Shown: positions 24,603 to 35,139 of the stretch, piece after piece
Position numbering within the stretch: the first letter of the stretch is position 1
Layout of the letters: every line of letters starts with the position of its first letter
Assembly (NCBI GenBank): GCA_016758965.1
Contig: JAEPRB010000317.1
Coordinates: 1 to 39,551, forward strand
Reading direction: 5' to 3'
DNA length: 39,551 nucleotides
Source: Circinella minor
Lineage: Eukaryota > Mucoromycota > Mucoromycetes > Mucorales > Lichtheimiaceae
The notes under the pieces: model-generated
What the model was told of the DNA's origin: nothing
The model's input: only the letters and a program-made list of their open reading frames with translations
The model's database searches: none
Position numbers and translations under genes: made by a program

Positions 24603-25274
24603 ATAATCTTTTACCTCTTTCTTTCTCTCTCTCTCTCTCTCTCTCTCTGTCTGTCTCACAACTCCATATATACTCATTTACACACACACACACTCTCTCT
24701 CTCTTTCTTTCTAAAAAAATTCTTTTACATAACATTTTATTATTGTACGATTTCATGTATTCACTCTATTTTTTGTTTCGGTTTCTAATTCATTCTCTCT
24801 CTCTCTCTCTTTTTTTTTTATTCATTCATAACATAGCAACGCAATAACAACAACAACAGCAATATCATTCCTTATTCTTTTTTTTTTGTATACAATTTTA
24901 AATTAATAAAAAAAAAAAAAAAAGAGTCCTTTATATATATTTATATATATGGTGAAAAGCATGATGTTTTTCCCATTCATATTATTATTTACAAGTTACA
25001 AATCATTTCTATAATCAAATTTAAAGTTATATATAGCACATAAAAAAAAAAAACAAAGAACCAGATCGCACATAGAAAAAGAGAAAGTATTTACAGAAAA
25101 GGGAGAAATAGAATGTGTTGTAAGAGAGGAGCGAAAGAGAGATAATAATAAGCAGGGGGGGGGGAAATCAGTTACATAGTAATGTTGAAAGGGAACTACG
25201 ATGATGGGAAAAAAAAAAAAAAAAAGATAGAGATCGAGAAAAAAAAGATAATATACTATAGTTTTGTAATATTA
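24603..25274. repeat. Convergent spacer RRS1/cyclin with CT microsatellites
   Basis: The RRS1 3' side has a long (CT)n tract (24624-24647), shorter ones near 24693 and 24795, an (AC)n tract near 24680 and an (AAC)n-like patch at 24840-24860. The cyclin side is A-rich with a G run at 25156-25165. No gene is supported. These are 3' flanks of two converging transcripts. Confidence 0.6.
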
Positions 25275-25510
25275 TTACTGCATCAAAGATTGAGTTAATA
25301 CAGGAGGAATGGTGTTCATATCCCAGTGATCTCGAGGATAGTCATTTGTTGCATAGTAAGGCATGCGATATTTGGTGTCACCATCTCCATAGCCACCATA
25401 AGCAACTAAAGTAGACAAAGAGGATGATGTGGTACTATTGCTATTAATGCTATCCGGTGTTGATGATTGTTCCCATCGATAATCTTGTTGATTGTCATTA
25501 TTCGTATTAT

Positions 25511-25541
<31 letters not shown>

Positions 25542-25637
25542 TATACCGTTGGTATTATAATTATATTGTTGCTGTGGTACCGGTACCGCTGCTGTTGTTG
25601 TTATTGGTTGTTGTTGATAGTATTGCGTATTATTTAC

Positions 25638-25673
<36 letters not shown>

Positions 25674-26311
25674 CCAATACGCTGATGCTGTGGTTGTAGC
25701 TGTAGTAGGTTGTTGATAATAACAAGGGTATGAAGATTGTAATGTTGAAGCTGGATAATAACAGAATGAATTGTCAGGATAGACCCCTGCTGTCGCGTAA
25801 GTGTAAAAAAAGTAAAATTGTTGTTCAAATGTTGTGTTGCACTGATTAACCCATCGAACAAAAGCGGACTTATCCACATGCAATTTATGGTTCACTTGAC
25901 ATAGAAAATCGATTTCCATCTTTACCAAAGCTGATACAGGGATCATGGATGCTCGCGACCAATAATTCTATATATATATATATATATATATAACATTTTA
26001 ATAATTTTAGTAAAACCCCTTTTATTATTTTTATTTTATATGCCCACGTCTAAAAAAGAATTCATAGTTGTATTAAAAAAAAACAACAACAACAACTTAC
26101 AGCATCCACTGATCCACAATCTTCAACAAATTTATATGCTAGCATGAGAGCCACCATAAAAATAGGTCTCTCCGAACCATGCATGAGTGTTTTCCGTGTA
26201 GCGGATGATAATGATGAAAGATATTTTTGTACATATTTCAAACTATATAATATTGTAATTTATTATTCGGTTAATTAAATAAATAATAATTTATTATATA
26301 TAACAAAAAAC

Positions 26312-26347
<36 letters not shown>

Positions 26348-26561
26348 ATTTTGTGTACCTTGTATAAACAACTGCAGGTGACATATTAAGATAATTCAAT
26401 ACGGCTTGACAAAATGTATGAAATTCCAATCGACGTGTATCATCCCAACTGTTATCATAACTTTTCTGTCGTGCAGGATATTGATTCCATAAAGATGATA
26501 CAATAACTGTACAAAGATTAGGAAGTTCTTGAGCAGATCGTAAACATGAAATTAATACCAT
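25275..26561 (-). CDS. PCL/CLG1-type cyclin with Asn/Gln-rich tail
   Basis: Exons 26561-26359, 26242-26101 and 25967-25275; 345 codons plus stop. A cyclin box spans about residues 40-165: EFHTFCQAVLNYLNMSPAVV, SLKYVQKYLSS, GSERPIFMVALMLAYKFVED, then WSRASMIPVSALVKMEIDFL and CQVNHKLHVD. The RPIFMVALMLAYKF block followed by ...ALVKMEIDFL is typical of the Pho80/Pcl/Clg1 group, which activates Pho85-like kinases in nutrient and morphogenesis control. The C-terminal half is low complexity with Asn, Gln, Tyr and Thr runs from ATT and GTT repeats on the plus strand, probably disordered. The first intron contains a 34-base A run on + (26313-26346). Which cyclin subtype it is cannot be fixed by eye. 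Confidence 0.85.
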
Positions 26562-28126
26562 CGTTAAAATGTTTTATGAATAGAAGTAAAAAGAAGAAAA
26601 ACAATGAATGAAAAAAAAAAAGGTAAGATATATATAAAAATATCCTTAGTGTTATTATTTGAATTTAAGAATAAAAGAATTGAAAAGAAAAAGAAGAAGA
26701 GAGAAAAATAGATTACCATAAAATATCGTTATTTAGTTATATAAAACCATCTTTTTTTTTTTCTTGGGGGTGGGGGGGGGGGTGGGGACGAGTTAGATAC
26801 CATATATAAAAAAAAAAAAAGAGAGAGGGAAGTTTGGGGGGGAGGTGGAGTAAAATAGGGAATGGGGGTTTAAAGGGATTCAAAGAAATAATAAATATAT
26901 CATCATCATCACCAAAAAAGCACTTCATAATTAAAAAGGTAGTATTTAGTTATAACACAACAAAAACTTGCCACTTCTCCTCTCCCCCCATTTAATCGAT
27001 TAAAAGTCATCGTTGACAAGTTTGGATTGGCGATAAAAAAAAAAAAGAAATCCATTAGAAACATAAAGACCGCTGCGAATAGGGGAGCTTATAACTCAAA
27101 CATGCACTACGCCAAGTAGAATACTATTGAAAAAAAAATTTTATTATTATTTCTACTATTATATTTGATTGTGAAAAAAGTTGGGAATTAGAGAACTTCA
27201 ACATCCTTTCCCCCCCCCCCCCCGGCACTCCCAGCCCATTGCCTGCGCGCGCGCGCAAAAAAAAAAAAAAAAAAAAAAAAATGTGACATCAATTGAATCA
27301 GTTGTTTTTATGCACCATCCCAAAATTTTTTTCATTTCAATAATTCCGCATGGTCGGAACCAAGGTTTCCGGGATTTTTTTTTTTGTTTGCTGATCAATG
27401 ATTTCAAAATATAATTATTGCTATTTTAAAAATAAAAAAAACGCGCAATACATAAAATAAACAATATATTTCTTTAAAATCATTCAAATATAAAATTATC
27501 ATTATCATCATCATCACCCCCACCCCCACCCCCCCCTTTCTCTTTTTTTTTTTTTGATGCTCCTTTTTTTTTTCTGTAAATACTATTGTAATTCTTTGAG
27601 TAATCAACAACAACAAAAAGAACAGGGATTGAATTATTATCCCGTGTATAATTAGGATGAATTCCCCCATTCCTCTTTCTTAAACAAGACGTATTAACGA
27701 CGAAACTACAATGTCTTATTTTGAATGGGGGGGGGAAAAAGCGGTTCGATCGGAGGGTTCTTTTAAGCTGTATAAATCAAACTACATATTCTTTTGCGGT
27801 GCTACAATTGTACTTCAAATATATCAGAGTTAGAAGCAAAAAAAGAACTGGGCACCCAGTAACAAAAACCAAGTGAAACGTGGTATGACCCAACTTGGAC
27901 ATATTTTTTTTTAAAAAAAAAAGAAAAGGTTTAGAACTTGTTCTTTTCAGTAAAGTCAAATGAGAGTTGGGCTGAAGAAAAAAAAAATGTATAATAACTA
28001 TATAATCATCACCAAAAAAAATAAAACATTAAGATAGTAATAATATTATCATCACATTGTGTAGTACAGTTATTGTTGTTACTGTTATTATCCGAGAAGT
28101 AAATCCTTGGGTATTATTATAACCCA
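26562..28126. other. Cyclin upstream region rich in G/C homopolymers
   Basis: No supported gene. Striking composition: G tracts at 26764-26788, 14 C at 27210-27223, (GC)6 at 27245-27256 followed by 25 A (27257-27281), a CCCCCA array at 27517-27536 and 9 G at 27727-27735. A minus-strand segment at about 27770-27560 stays open for roughly 70 codons behind a good acceptor (TTTATACAG) but has no start or partner exon. Confidence 0.45.
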
Positions 28127-28357
28127 TTAGTAACTAAATAGTTCAATAATAGGTTGTTTTTGCCCTAGTTGAATGACTTCTTCTGTACTTAACACAAAAG
28201 AAAACTCCTTCTCCCCTTTTTATTTTTACATTTCAATTCCCCTCCCCAACTTTTTTTTTCCCCCTGCCACACTTCTTCCCCCCCGGGTTGGTCTTATCTT
28301 ACCATGGATTGTAACCATGATAAATAAAATAATGAATATAAACAACCAATTCATCAT
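28127..28357 (-). CDS. Candidate small secreted peptide gene (two exons)
   Basis: Tentative model: exons 28357-28303 and 28215-28127, 47 codons plus stop. Exon 1 reads MMNWLFIFIILFIMVTIH, a signal-peptide-like or single membrane segment, and ends CATG|GTAAGA. Exon 2 reads EKEFSFVLSTEEVIQLGQ... to TAA and is clearly more protein-like than surrounding DNA. An alternative joins exon 2 to a different upstream segment ending YHFSLDDSLQ with a CAG|GTAAAA donor at 28396/28395. A TATAAA-like element occurs near 28640 on the same strand. Weak points: the 87-nt intron is G-rich with no pyrimidine tract, and the hydrophobic exon could arise from AT-rich DNA. No family recognised. Confidence 0.22.
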
Positions 28358-28983
28358 TTGAACGTTTATTATGCAAAGAACAAGGTTTTTTTTTACCTGG
28401 AGAGAATCATCAAGGGAAAAATGATATTTACGATTTTTTTTTAAGGTTGTTTACTTATGTTACTATTGACAAGGTGAAGTTGAGAGGGGGGGGTGAGGAT
28501 GATTGACAAAAGTAAACTTTCGTTATAAAAGAGTTTTATAACACGAAAACACCAACAGTGACCGATCCTGTAACACCCTTTCACAAGGTTAACCTTTTCA
28601 AGTTTTCTAAAGAAAAATAAAAAAATAAAATAAACCCCCTTTATATAACTGGTTCTTTTCATGTCACATCATTCGTGACATGTCTCACAAATGTAGCGTT
28701 TTTTTTTTTTTTGGCATGGTCACTCATCTTTTCTGTACGTACACTCAATGAATTTTTTAATTACGAAACAATTATTTCTTGTTTCTTTTTTTTTTTTTCT
28801 TTTGCCCAGCTCAGCGTTTTTTACTAAAAAAAAACTCCTTTTCAAAAAATAGGTGTGTGTGCATTATTATTTTTCCCTTGTAATTTTTTAATTTTTTAAT
28901 TCTCAAACAATATAAAAAAAAGAAGAAAGAAAAGAAAAGAGATGAATATGTAAATTAAAATTGTATATACAACGTACATAATA

Positions 28984-29004
28984 CATTACTTGTAACAAGT
29001 AATG
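28984..29004. repeat. 21-bp palindrome with a single central base
   Basis: CATTACTTGT, a central A, then ACAAGTAATG: ten-base arms that are exact reverse complements. It lies about 260 bases downstream of the stop of the UPF0184-like gene. It could be a hairpin in a transcript or a dimer binding site; nothing distinguishes these. Confidence 0.5.
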
Positions 29005-29261
29005 TTGAAAACTTGGCGGGGGTAAAAAGTAAAGAAAAGGGGTGCGAAGCAATGTTGAAAAAAATTATAAGAACAACTTGTTAAAAAAATCCAATCTTTG
29101 AAGCATTTTTACAAAACCCGAAAACCGCATCATTGTTATTATTATTGTACGTACTTGTATCACAACTTTTCAACACGGATAATAAACTTTATTGTTTTTT
29201 TTTTTTCATTGTATATTACGGAGTTTTTATAATAGGTGATGCACAAAAAAAAAAAACGGAT

Positions 29262-29519
29262 TTATTTACAAAAAAGATGTTTCTTGGATCGACCATCAAT
29301 GTTGCTTTCTTTTTTAGTTTCAGCTGCAGAATGATCTTGTAGAATATTATGTAGTAATTCATCATTTTGTTCTTCTATCATGAAAGGAAATTATTATTAC
29401 TGATTTCTGATTTGGTTAATTGGTGTTGTTAATGTTTTTATCATCACTTACGTCTCTAACCATTTCTCGTACGTATTTAAGAACATGATTGAGATCATTG
29501 TTGTTATGTACTTGAACAT
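29262..29519 (-). CDS. UPF0184 / bublin-type coiled-coil protein, partial model
   Basis: Two exons seen: 29519-29448 and 29374-29262, with at least one upstream exon missing (the first exon starts in phase 1 after TATATAAG). The joined reading is VQVHNNNDLNHVLKYVREMV, RDV, then KEQNDELLHNILQDHSAAET, a Lys/Ser-rich tail and TAA. The frame continues only if the donor is GTGATG rather than the overlapping GTAAGT four bases earlier. The order N-x-x-L-x-x-[IV]-x-x-x-[LV]-x-x-[LV]-x-E-[KQ]-N-D-x-L matches the small coiled-coil UPF0184 family (human BBLN) without a gap, which supports this junction. The acceptor AGAAG offers two sites three bases apart. If no 5' exon exists, the locus may be a relic. 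Confidence 0.4.
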
Positions 29520-31808
29520 CTTATATATAGAGGAAGGATTACGTACGTATAAAAATAGGTTCTGATAATATTATGCATTTTCGAATATACAATTAGTATT
29601 AATCATTTTTGGACATCAAATGATACATTTTTTTTTAATAATCAGTGCTGTTAACGGAAAGGTACGATACGTACGTACGTATATGAGTTTTAACAGTTAA
29701 AACAGTGTACGTGATAGACCAGTTTCATTAGGCGAGACTTATTCTAATTTATAAATAATAACTCTATCAAATTCATATAGTAAAATATGAAGATTTAAAC
29801 ATAATAACTCTGTTACCAGGCAATATCTCTAATGATTCATTCAACGATTACCTTTTACTTGTTACTTTTTTTTTATTGATTGAAAATATATGTCATGCTA
29901 AAATAATAAATCAAATATGCTAACCCACTTCTAATTTCTTCTTATATACCATCAACATTATAAGTTGTCCCACTGTGTTTTATTAGAATTCATTTTTACG
30001 CCTTAAATATAAGTTCTTAATAGTATGGATATAAAGAAAAACATAGTATAACCCTTCCCCCCACCAATATGTACCATAAACTGTAGTACGTAGTAATAAT
30101 GATGAAAATGAACATGATCCAGCTATTACTACTACTTCCATTATTACATCTATCTTTGCATTTTCAATTTTCCCTTAAACAATTTTTTTTTCTTTGGAAA
30201 AAAATAAGAAGAGTAAAATGATGAGTATAATAAACATAATATAAAGAAACATTGATCTACTACACTCACACTCCTATTATCATAGTATTCCTTTTTATCA
30301 TTCTATACACCTTCACTCTTATACCTGGTTTTATTTTTATTTTATTTTTTGCAATAGGATGTTAAACAGATCATTTTTAATCTCCACGTTCAAAAAGTTG
30401 GTTAGTCTTTTTTTTGAAATGAAGTATAATATCTTTTTCTTGTCAAATCGCTACAAATCCTTTTGATACAAATTTGAAAGTGACTCGCCTTTAAAGTGTC
30501 AAATGTTGAATGGTAATGTGGATGTTTATTTTATGAATTTGGCATACAAAATCATATGATCAAATATCTTCAACCATACTATTCTTTCTTTTTGAAAAAC
30601 AAAGTTTCCATGCTTCAAGAAAAAAAAAAAAAGAGAGAGAGTATGGCGCGAAATGTGGTGATATATCAATATAGTTGATTCCATTGTCTCATTAATTTTA
30701 ATCTAATAATGTCAAAAGTCAAAGTTCATGCATTTTTTGCTGAAAGAATTCTTCTGCTTACATAGTACATATACATTTAAAAAAGATACTGGACCGTCCA
30801 CTATGAAATTATAAATGTTACGTAGCTGTGAATCAATCAAAATATCTATTTCTGATGAGAGAAGCAAATATATCACATCGCATTTATAGTAATAATTTAT
30901 ATATATATATATAGGAACCATTTATTGATCTTTTGAGAACAATCTTTTACAAACATTCGCAAATTTTCGCGACGTTGAGACTTTCTAATTTTGTTCTAAT
31001 TTAAACAAAAGGGAAGGGGGGGGGAGATTAACAAGAACAAGTCGTCTTCTTACTCATGCGATTTTTTTTTTTTTAAAAAAAAAAAGAATAGTTACAGGAT
31101 ATATAAATACTTGCTATGAAATTGGAAGTTGTACTATGTATTTATTTGAAATCTCAAAAATGTAATTATTTGCTCTACGTACAAAGAAAAAAATTTGGAA
31201 TTGATAAAAGTTAGTGTCCTTATTTTCTCGAGAAAATAAGTGTTCATTGGTCATAATATAGTTGAAATGTTTCATTTATATATAAGGCATATAATTGAGT
31301 ATGGCTTTCTCTTCTACGTCTAAAGACACAATAAATAATAGTTGAATTAGCAAAAACATACATAGTAGGATGCAAAGAAAAAAAAAAACAAAATAATTAT
31401 TTCTGTAGTCCATTGATCTGAAGTCAAAACTACTTCTACGTACCTGTGTCAGCACGGGTGATAATTTAGTTTTAATAGTTTCATTTCATTCAAAAATAAG
31501 TTCAATATATTAAAAAAGTATGTTTTGTGTGTGCTAACGAATTTTTTTTTGGGAATATATTTGATACGTAACTAGAAAAATGATCTGTGACCAAATGGAA
31601 TATAATACATAATATAAAGCATTCACATTATTTGTACGTACTGTTCACCATTTTGCAGATACATACGTAAATATAAAGATATTATTATTATAATTCATTT
31701 CGAAGAAAAGAAGTGAAACAAATATAATATACAAAAAAATTGAAACATTCGTTTTTATCCCTTTGATTTCCTTTCTTTGTTTTTTATGCTACATCCACGA
31801 CCATATTA
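29520..31808. other. AT-rich spacer with clustered GTACGTAC motifs
   Basis: About 2.3 kb where the missing 5' exon of the UPF0184-like gene should lie. Short open frames (for example minus strand 30712-30921, and an unspliced frame around 30165-29990) occur at about the rate expected for this composition. A 22-bp perfect palindrome lies at 31219-31240. No further gene is supported. Confidence 0.4.
31219..31240. repeat. 22-bp perfect palindrome centred on CTCGAG
   Basis: CTTATTTTCTC followed by its exact reverse complement GAGAAAATAAG, with no spacer. It lies in otherwise featureless AT-rich DNA about 570 bases beyond the stop of the candidate membrane gene. A perfect palindrome of this length is unlikely by chance and suggests a dimeric protein site or hairpin. 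Confidence 0.6.
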
Positions 31809-32965
31809 TTATTGAACAGAAAGCGGGGCAAATACAATAATAAAGTTGATAAATGAAATTAAAATGACTAAAGGAAGAGTGATTTGAAAAATCATTGTTG
31901 TTGTTGATATTTCTTCAAAAAGTTCCAATGAAAAAGTAACACATAAAATAATCAATGTCGTGACGCAAAACATGGACATAAAGTCCAGTTGAGATACGAT
32001 AAACTAAATCATACGAAAAAAAAAACATAAAAATTTATTTTCCGATGTTCTGTTGCCAAAAAAAAAAATTATTAGTCAACTTACGTAAAATTCAACTAGA
32101 GTTCTTGTTGTTGTTGATGATGGCAGTAATATATTAATTTTTGATTTACTTTTTTATAGAAAACAAATAAAAAAAAGATGATTCTATTTTATAAAAAATT
32201 ATTTATATTTATAATGTTTCAAATAAAACAGGGGCTGGGATTTATCCCCTCCCCTTCAAAAAAAAAAAAAAAAAAGCATTGAAGGATGATTTGTTTCTAA
32301 ATTCTTGATGAATCATCGATAGATCTTACATATGATGAAAATGAGTGAATGAGTAGTGTATGTGTGTAGCATGAAGGATGTACAGAGCCTAAAGTGTAGT
32401 TATAATTAATCACCGTGATATAAAATCATATTTATCATTTGTCATTTCTCGTAAGTCCTACTGGTTGTTACATATGATTATTACTACTATTATTATTACT
32501 ACGGAGGTACTACAACAGTCAATATAGTTCCTGGCGGTAATAATACGAATATATTCTATATCAAGACACCACCATCAATATGTATATATCATTTCTTGGC
32601 ACATTTGGGAAATAGTATTTTTTTTTATCTCAGCCAATAAAACCGTTATTTGAAAATCTTGGGATGTGCCAAATGTGCCTGCATGATGGATGTGAGCTTT
32701 AATACAAATAAAAAATGCATTGATGTAGTACGTACGTATCCTTACAAAATATAATTTACTATTGTAATAAAGTTTCTTTATTAATATAAGGTCATGTAAT
32801 AATAATAATAATAAAGAAGTAATTTTAAACTGCTAATAACAATAAAAAAGGGAATAACGAAGACGAGGGTGGTAATAAGAGCAAATGTGAACCGAATTTT
32901 GTTAACTGTTCCTTTTTTTTTTAATATTATTAATTAATTTTGTCACGTGCTTCCTTTTTATTCAT
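31809..32965 (-). CDS. Candidate multi-exon membrane protein, unrecognised family
   Basis: The two 3' exons are the best supported: 32148-32085, joined by a canonical GTAAGT...TTTAG intron of 81 nt to 32003-31809. They encode a polar stretch (INILLPSSTTTRTLVEFY), then two hydrophobic helices (MSMFCVTTLIILCVTFSLEL and FQITLPLVILISFINFIIVF) and stop at 31809-31811. Further upstream, in compatible phase, are 32555-32503 (NIFVLLPPGTILTVVVPP), a segment just after the acceptor ATGCAG near 32682 (TFGTSQDFQITV), 32911-32831 (a TM segment KIRFTFALITTLVFVIPFF) and a possible start at 32965 (MNKKEA). The middle junctions use weak donors and are uncertain. The layout would be one N-terminal anchor, an exposed region and two C-terminal helices. 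It is divergent from DCAF12. AT-rich DNA favours hydrophobic frames, so caution is due. Confidence 0.33.
32598..32679. repeat. Inverted repeat, 11-bp arms
   Basis: GGCACATTTGG at 32598-32608 and its exact reverse complement CCAAATGTGCC at 32669-32679, separated by 60 bases. It could form a hairpin in RNA from either strand. It overlaps the uncertain middle part of the candidate membrane gene. Confidence 0.45.
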
Positions 32966-33272
32966 CAACAATTAGGACATCTCTGTGTTCATGGGATATA
33001 AAATAATTATGCCAGGTGAGTTGTTAATCTTAAAAAAAAAATAACATAATTAATGATAAAGACAATATTTAAGAGTACATGGTATTCATTTTTATTCCTT
33101 TTTTTTTTTTTTATCAATTGCTTTCTCTCTCTCTCTTTTTTTTTTCGTCGTTACTACTGCTGTATATCATAAGTTATAAGTGTATATCTATTTACCTCCA
33201 ACTCTTTCAATTCTCTTTTTTTGTAATTGCTTGGGGTTTTTTTTTCTTTCTTTCTTTTGTGATTTATTATAC

Positions 33273-35139
33273 ATGTTACCAATAGCATCAGTATCTGAAA
33301 CGACACCATCATTGAATTTTAAAGACAATATATCTGTTTATGACTATGTTCAAAAACGTCGTACAGGATACTATTTTCAAAGAAACAAGTACATCAAAGA
33401 TCGACAAAAGATATTACAAACAGTTCAAGCAAGATGCGTTGCCACCTTATCCGAAAATCCTATTGATATAAAAGGACATGATAAAATATTTACATCTACA
33501 TGGATCAGTACGTATGCCTTCATCTTTTTTTTTCTATATATAGAAGAGGGGGGGGTTAAATATACACAAAAAATGATTCATTAACAAGATAAAAATAAAT
33601 TATACAGATAGTAAAAATGTGGTTGTTGGGACTAAAGAGAATAAGGTACGTAAATGAATGGCTATTTACATATTTACTCTACACAAGAGTGGGAAAAACA
33701 AATTTGTCGTTTACACATTAAATATTTATAAATAAAAGCTTCTTGTATTTGATATTACGAACAACGTTCATCAATGGATAAGTATTCCATTGATCAAATA
33801 CAAGGATTCGACATCTTCAACATCTAGTTGCCAACAACGTGTCAGTAAAAGTATGGATGTACGAACGACAAATGTTAACGATAACGAACAAAATAATAAA
33901 GGAAGCCAAAGTGGCAGTAACAATAATAATTATAGTAACAATGTTGGAGAAAATGACAATCACTATGGTGACGAAGGAAATAATATATTTTTGCGTGAAC
34001 CAATTACTCCAACAAGTATTCGACAACAACGTTTTGGACAACCAATGAGAGAGGGAAGAAGAAGAGTATCACCGCCAAGAAATTCTACTATAATAGAATC
34101 AGGCGAACAACCATTAAATCAATATCAACAACAATTAAAAAAATGTGATGGTATTCGAAGTTTATCCGTGAACCCGAGTAAAACGTTACTCGCAGTTGGC
34201 CTAGCAGATCCACCTGTAGTAATAGTATATCGTCTTTCAGATTTTACTCCAATGGGGATCACTGTGCGTGACCATCGGGATGCAGTTTTTAGTGTTCAAT
34301 GGTTAGATGATCGTACTTTTGTTACTGGGTCACGCGATGGTTCACTGGGTTTATGGAAATGTAATAACGACGATTATGTTAATATTACTAAAGACGGATT
34401 AGAAAAAATACACCGACTCTGGTCAAGTCATAATGATGAATATGCTTCAAGGATTCGAGACACTAAATTAATTGGATCAACAACAGCAGCAAGTTTAGCA
34501 GCAAATGGAATTGTACAGATCTGGGATTTAAATCAACGTCAAAAGGTTAAGACAAAAAAGAAAAGGATGGAAGACGAAAAAAAATAAAAATATTTACAAA
34601 CCATTTTTTTTTCCCTCCATGAATAGCAAAAAAATATTAAATTATGGCATACGCGGGAACTTGTATGTATGGCACCACAACAACAAGGTAGAGAATTGAA
34701 TGATAGAAAAGGTCTATTGGCTGTCGGATCACAAGAACATGTCACTTTATTGGATCCACGACTTTCGTCAGCCTCTTCTACAGCACAAGAATTTCCTTCT
34801 CAAGATCAAGATTGGGGTGTACGGTCATTAGCATTTCAAGAGCATATTGTGACATGTGGTGGAGGATTGGGACATGTTTCATTCTATGATATACGTAACA
34901 AGGCTTTTATACCTTCATTTACTACAACAACATCATCGACATCATTTTGTTCAGTATCATCAGGTTGGTTGGATGAATCAAGTTCTATTTATCAAACCTA
35001 TTTTTATGGTCAACATCGATTGATACCTCAAGCTGTTTATACACTAGAGTATAGTCCTGATGATTCAGGAAAATTATTTACTGCAGGTGGACCCATTCAA
35101 AGTTCCCTACGCGGATGTTATGCCGCACTATGGTGCTAA
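33273..35139 (+). CDS. DCAF12: DDB1- and CUL4-associated factor 12 homologue (WD40)
   Basis: Exons 33273-33507, 33608-33645, 33739-34545 and 34627-35139; 530 codons plus stop. DCAF12 is a substrate receptor of CUL4-DDB1 ubiquitin ligase; the animal protein recognises C-terminal di-Glu degrons. Matching blocks: KIFTSTWINSKNVVVGTKEN, LLVFDI, GIRSLSVNPSKTLLAVGLAD, AVFSVQWLDDRTFVTGSRDG followed by SLGLWK, LAVGSQEHVTLLDPR, GVRSLAFQEHIVTCGGGLGH, VSFYDIRNKAF and the C-terminal TAGGPIQSSLRGCYAALW. An Asn/Gly-rich insert of about 90 residues follows blade 1. An alternative start is ATGCCAG|GTGAGT at 33009-33015, spliced in frame to 33286; this changes only the first residues. The CT-rich tract at 33120-33150 suits either promoter or intron. 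Confidence 0.85.

Noticed and set aside
27720..27760. GCGGTTCGATC as a tRNA T-loop
   Set aside because: No acceptor stem, D-arm or anticodon arm at the right distances.
27777..27959. Minus-strand 60-codon frame with one hydrophobic segment
   Set aside because: Frame crosses a T run, has no recognised family and no splice partner; compatible with chance.
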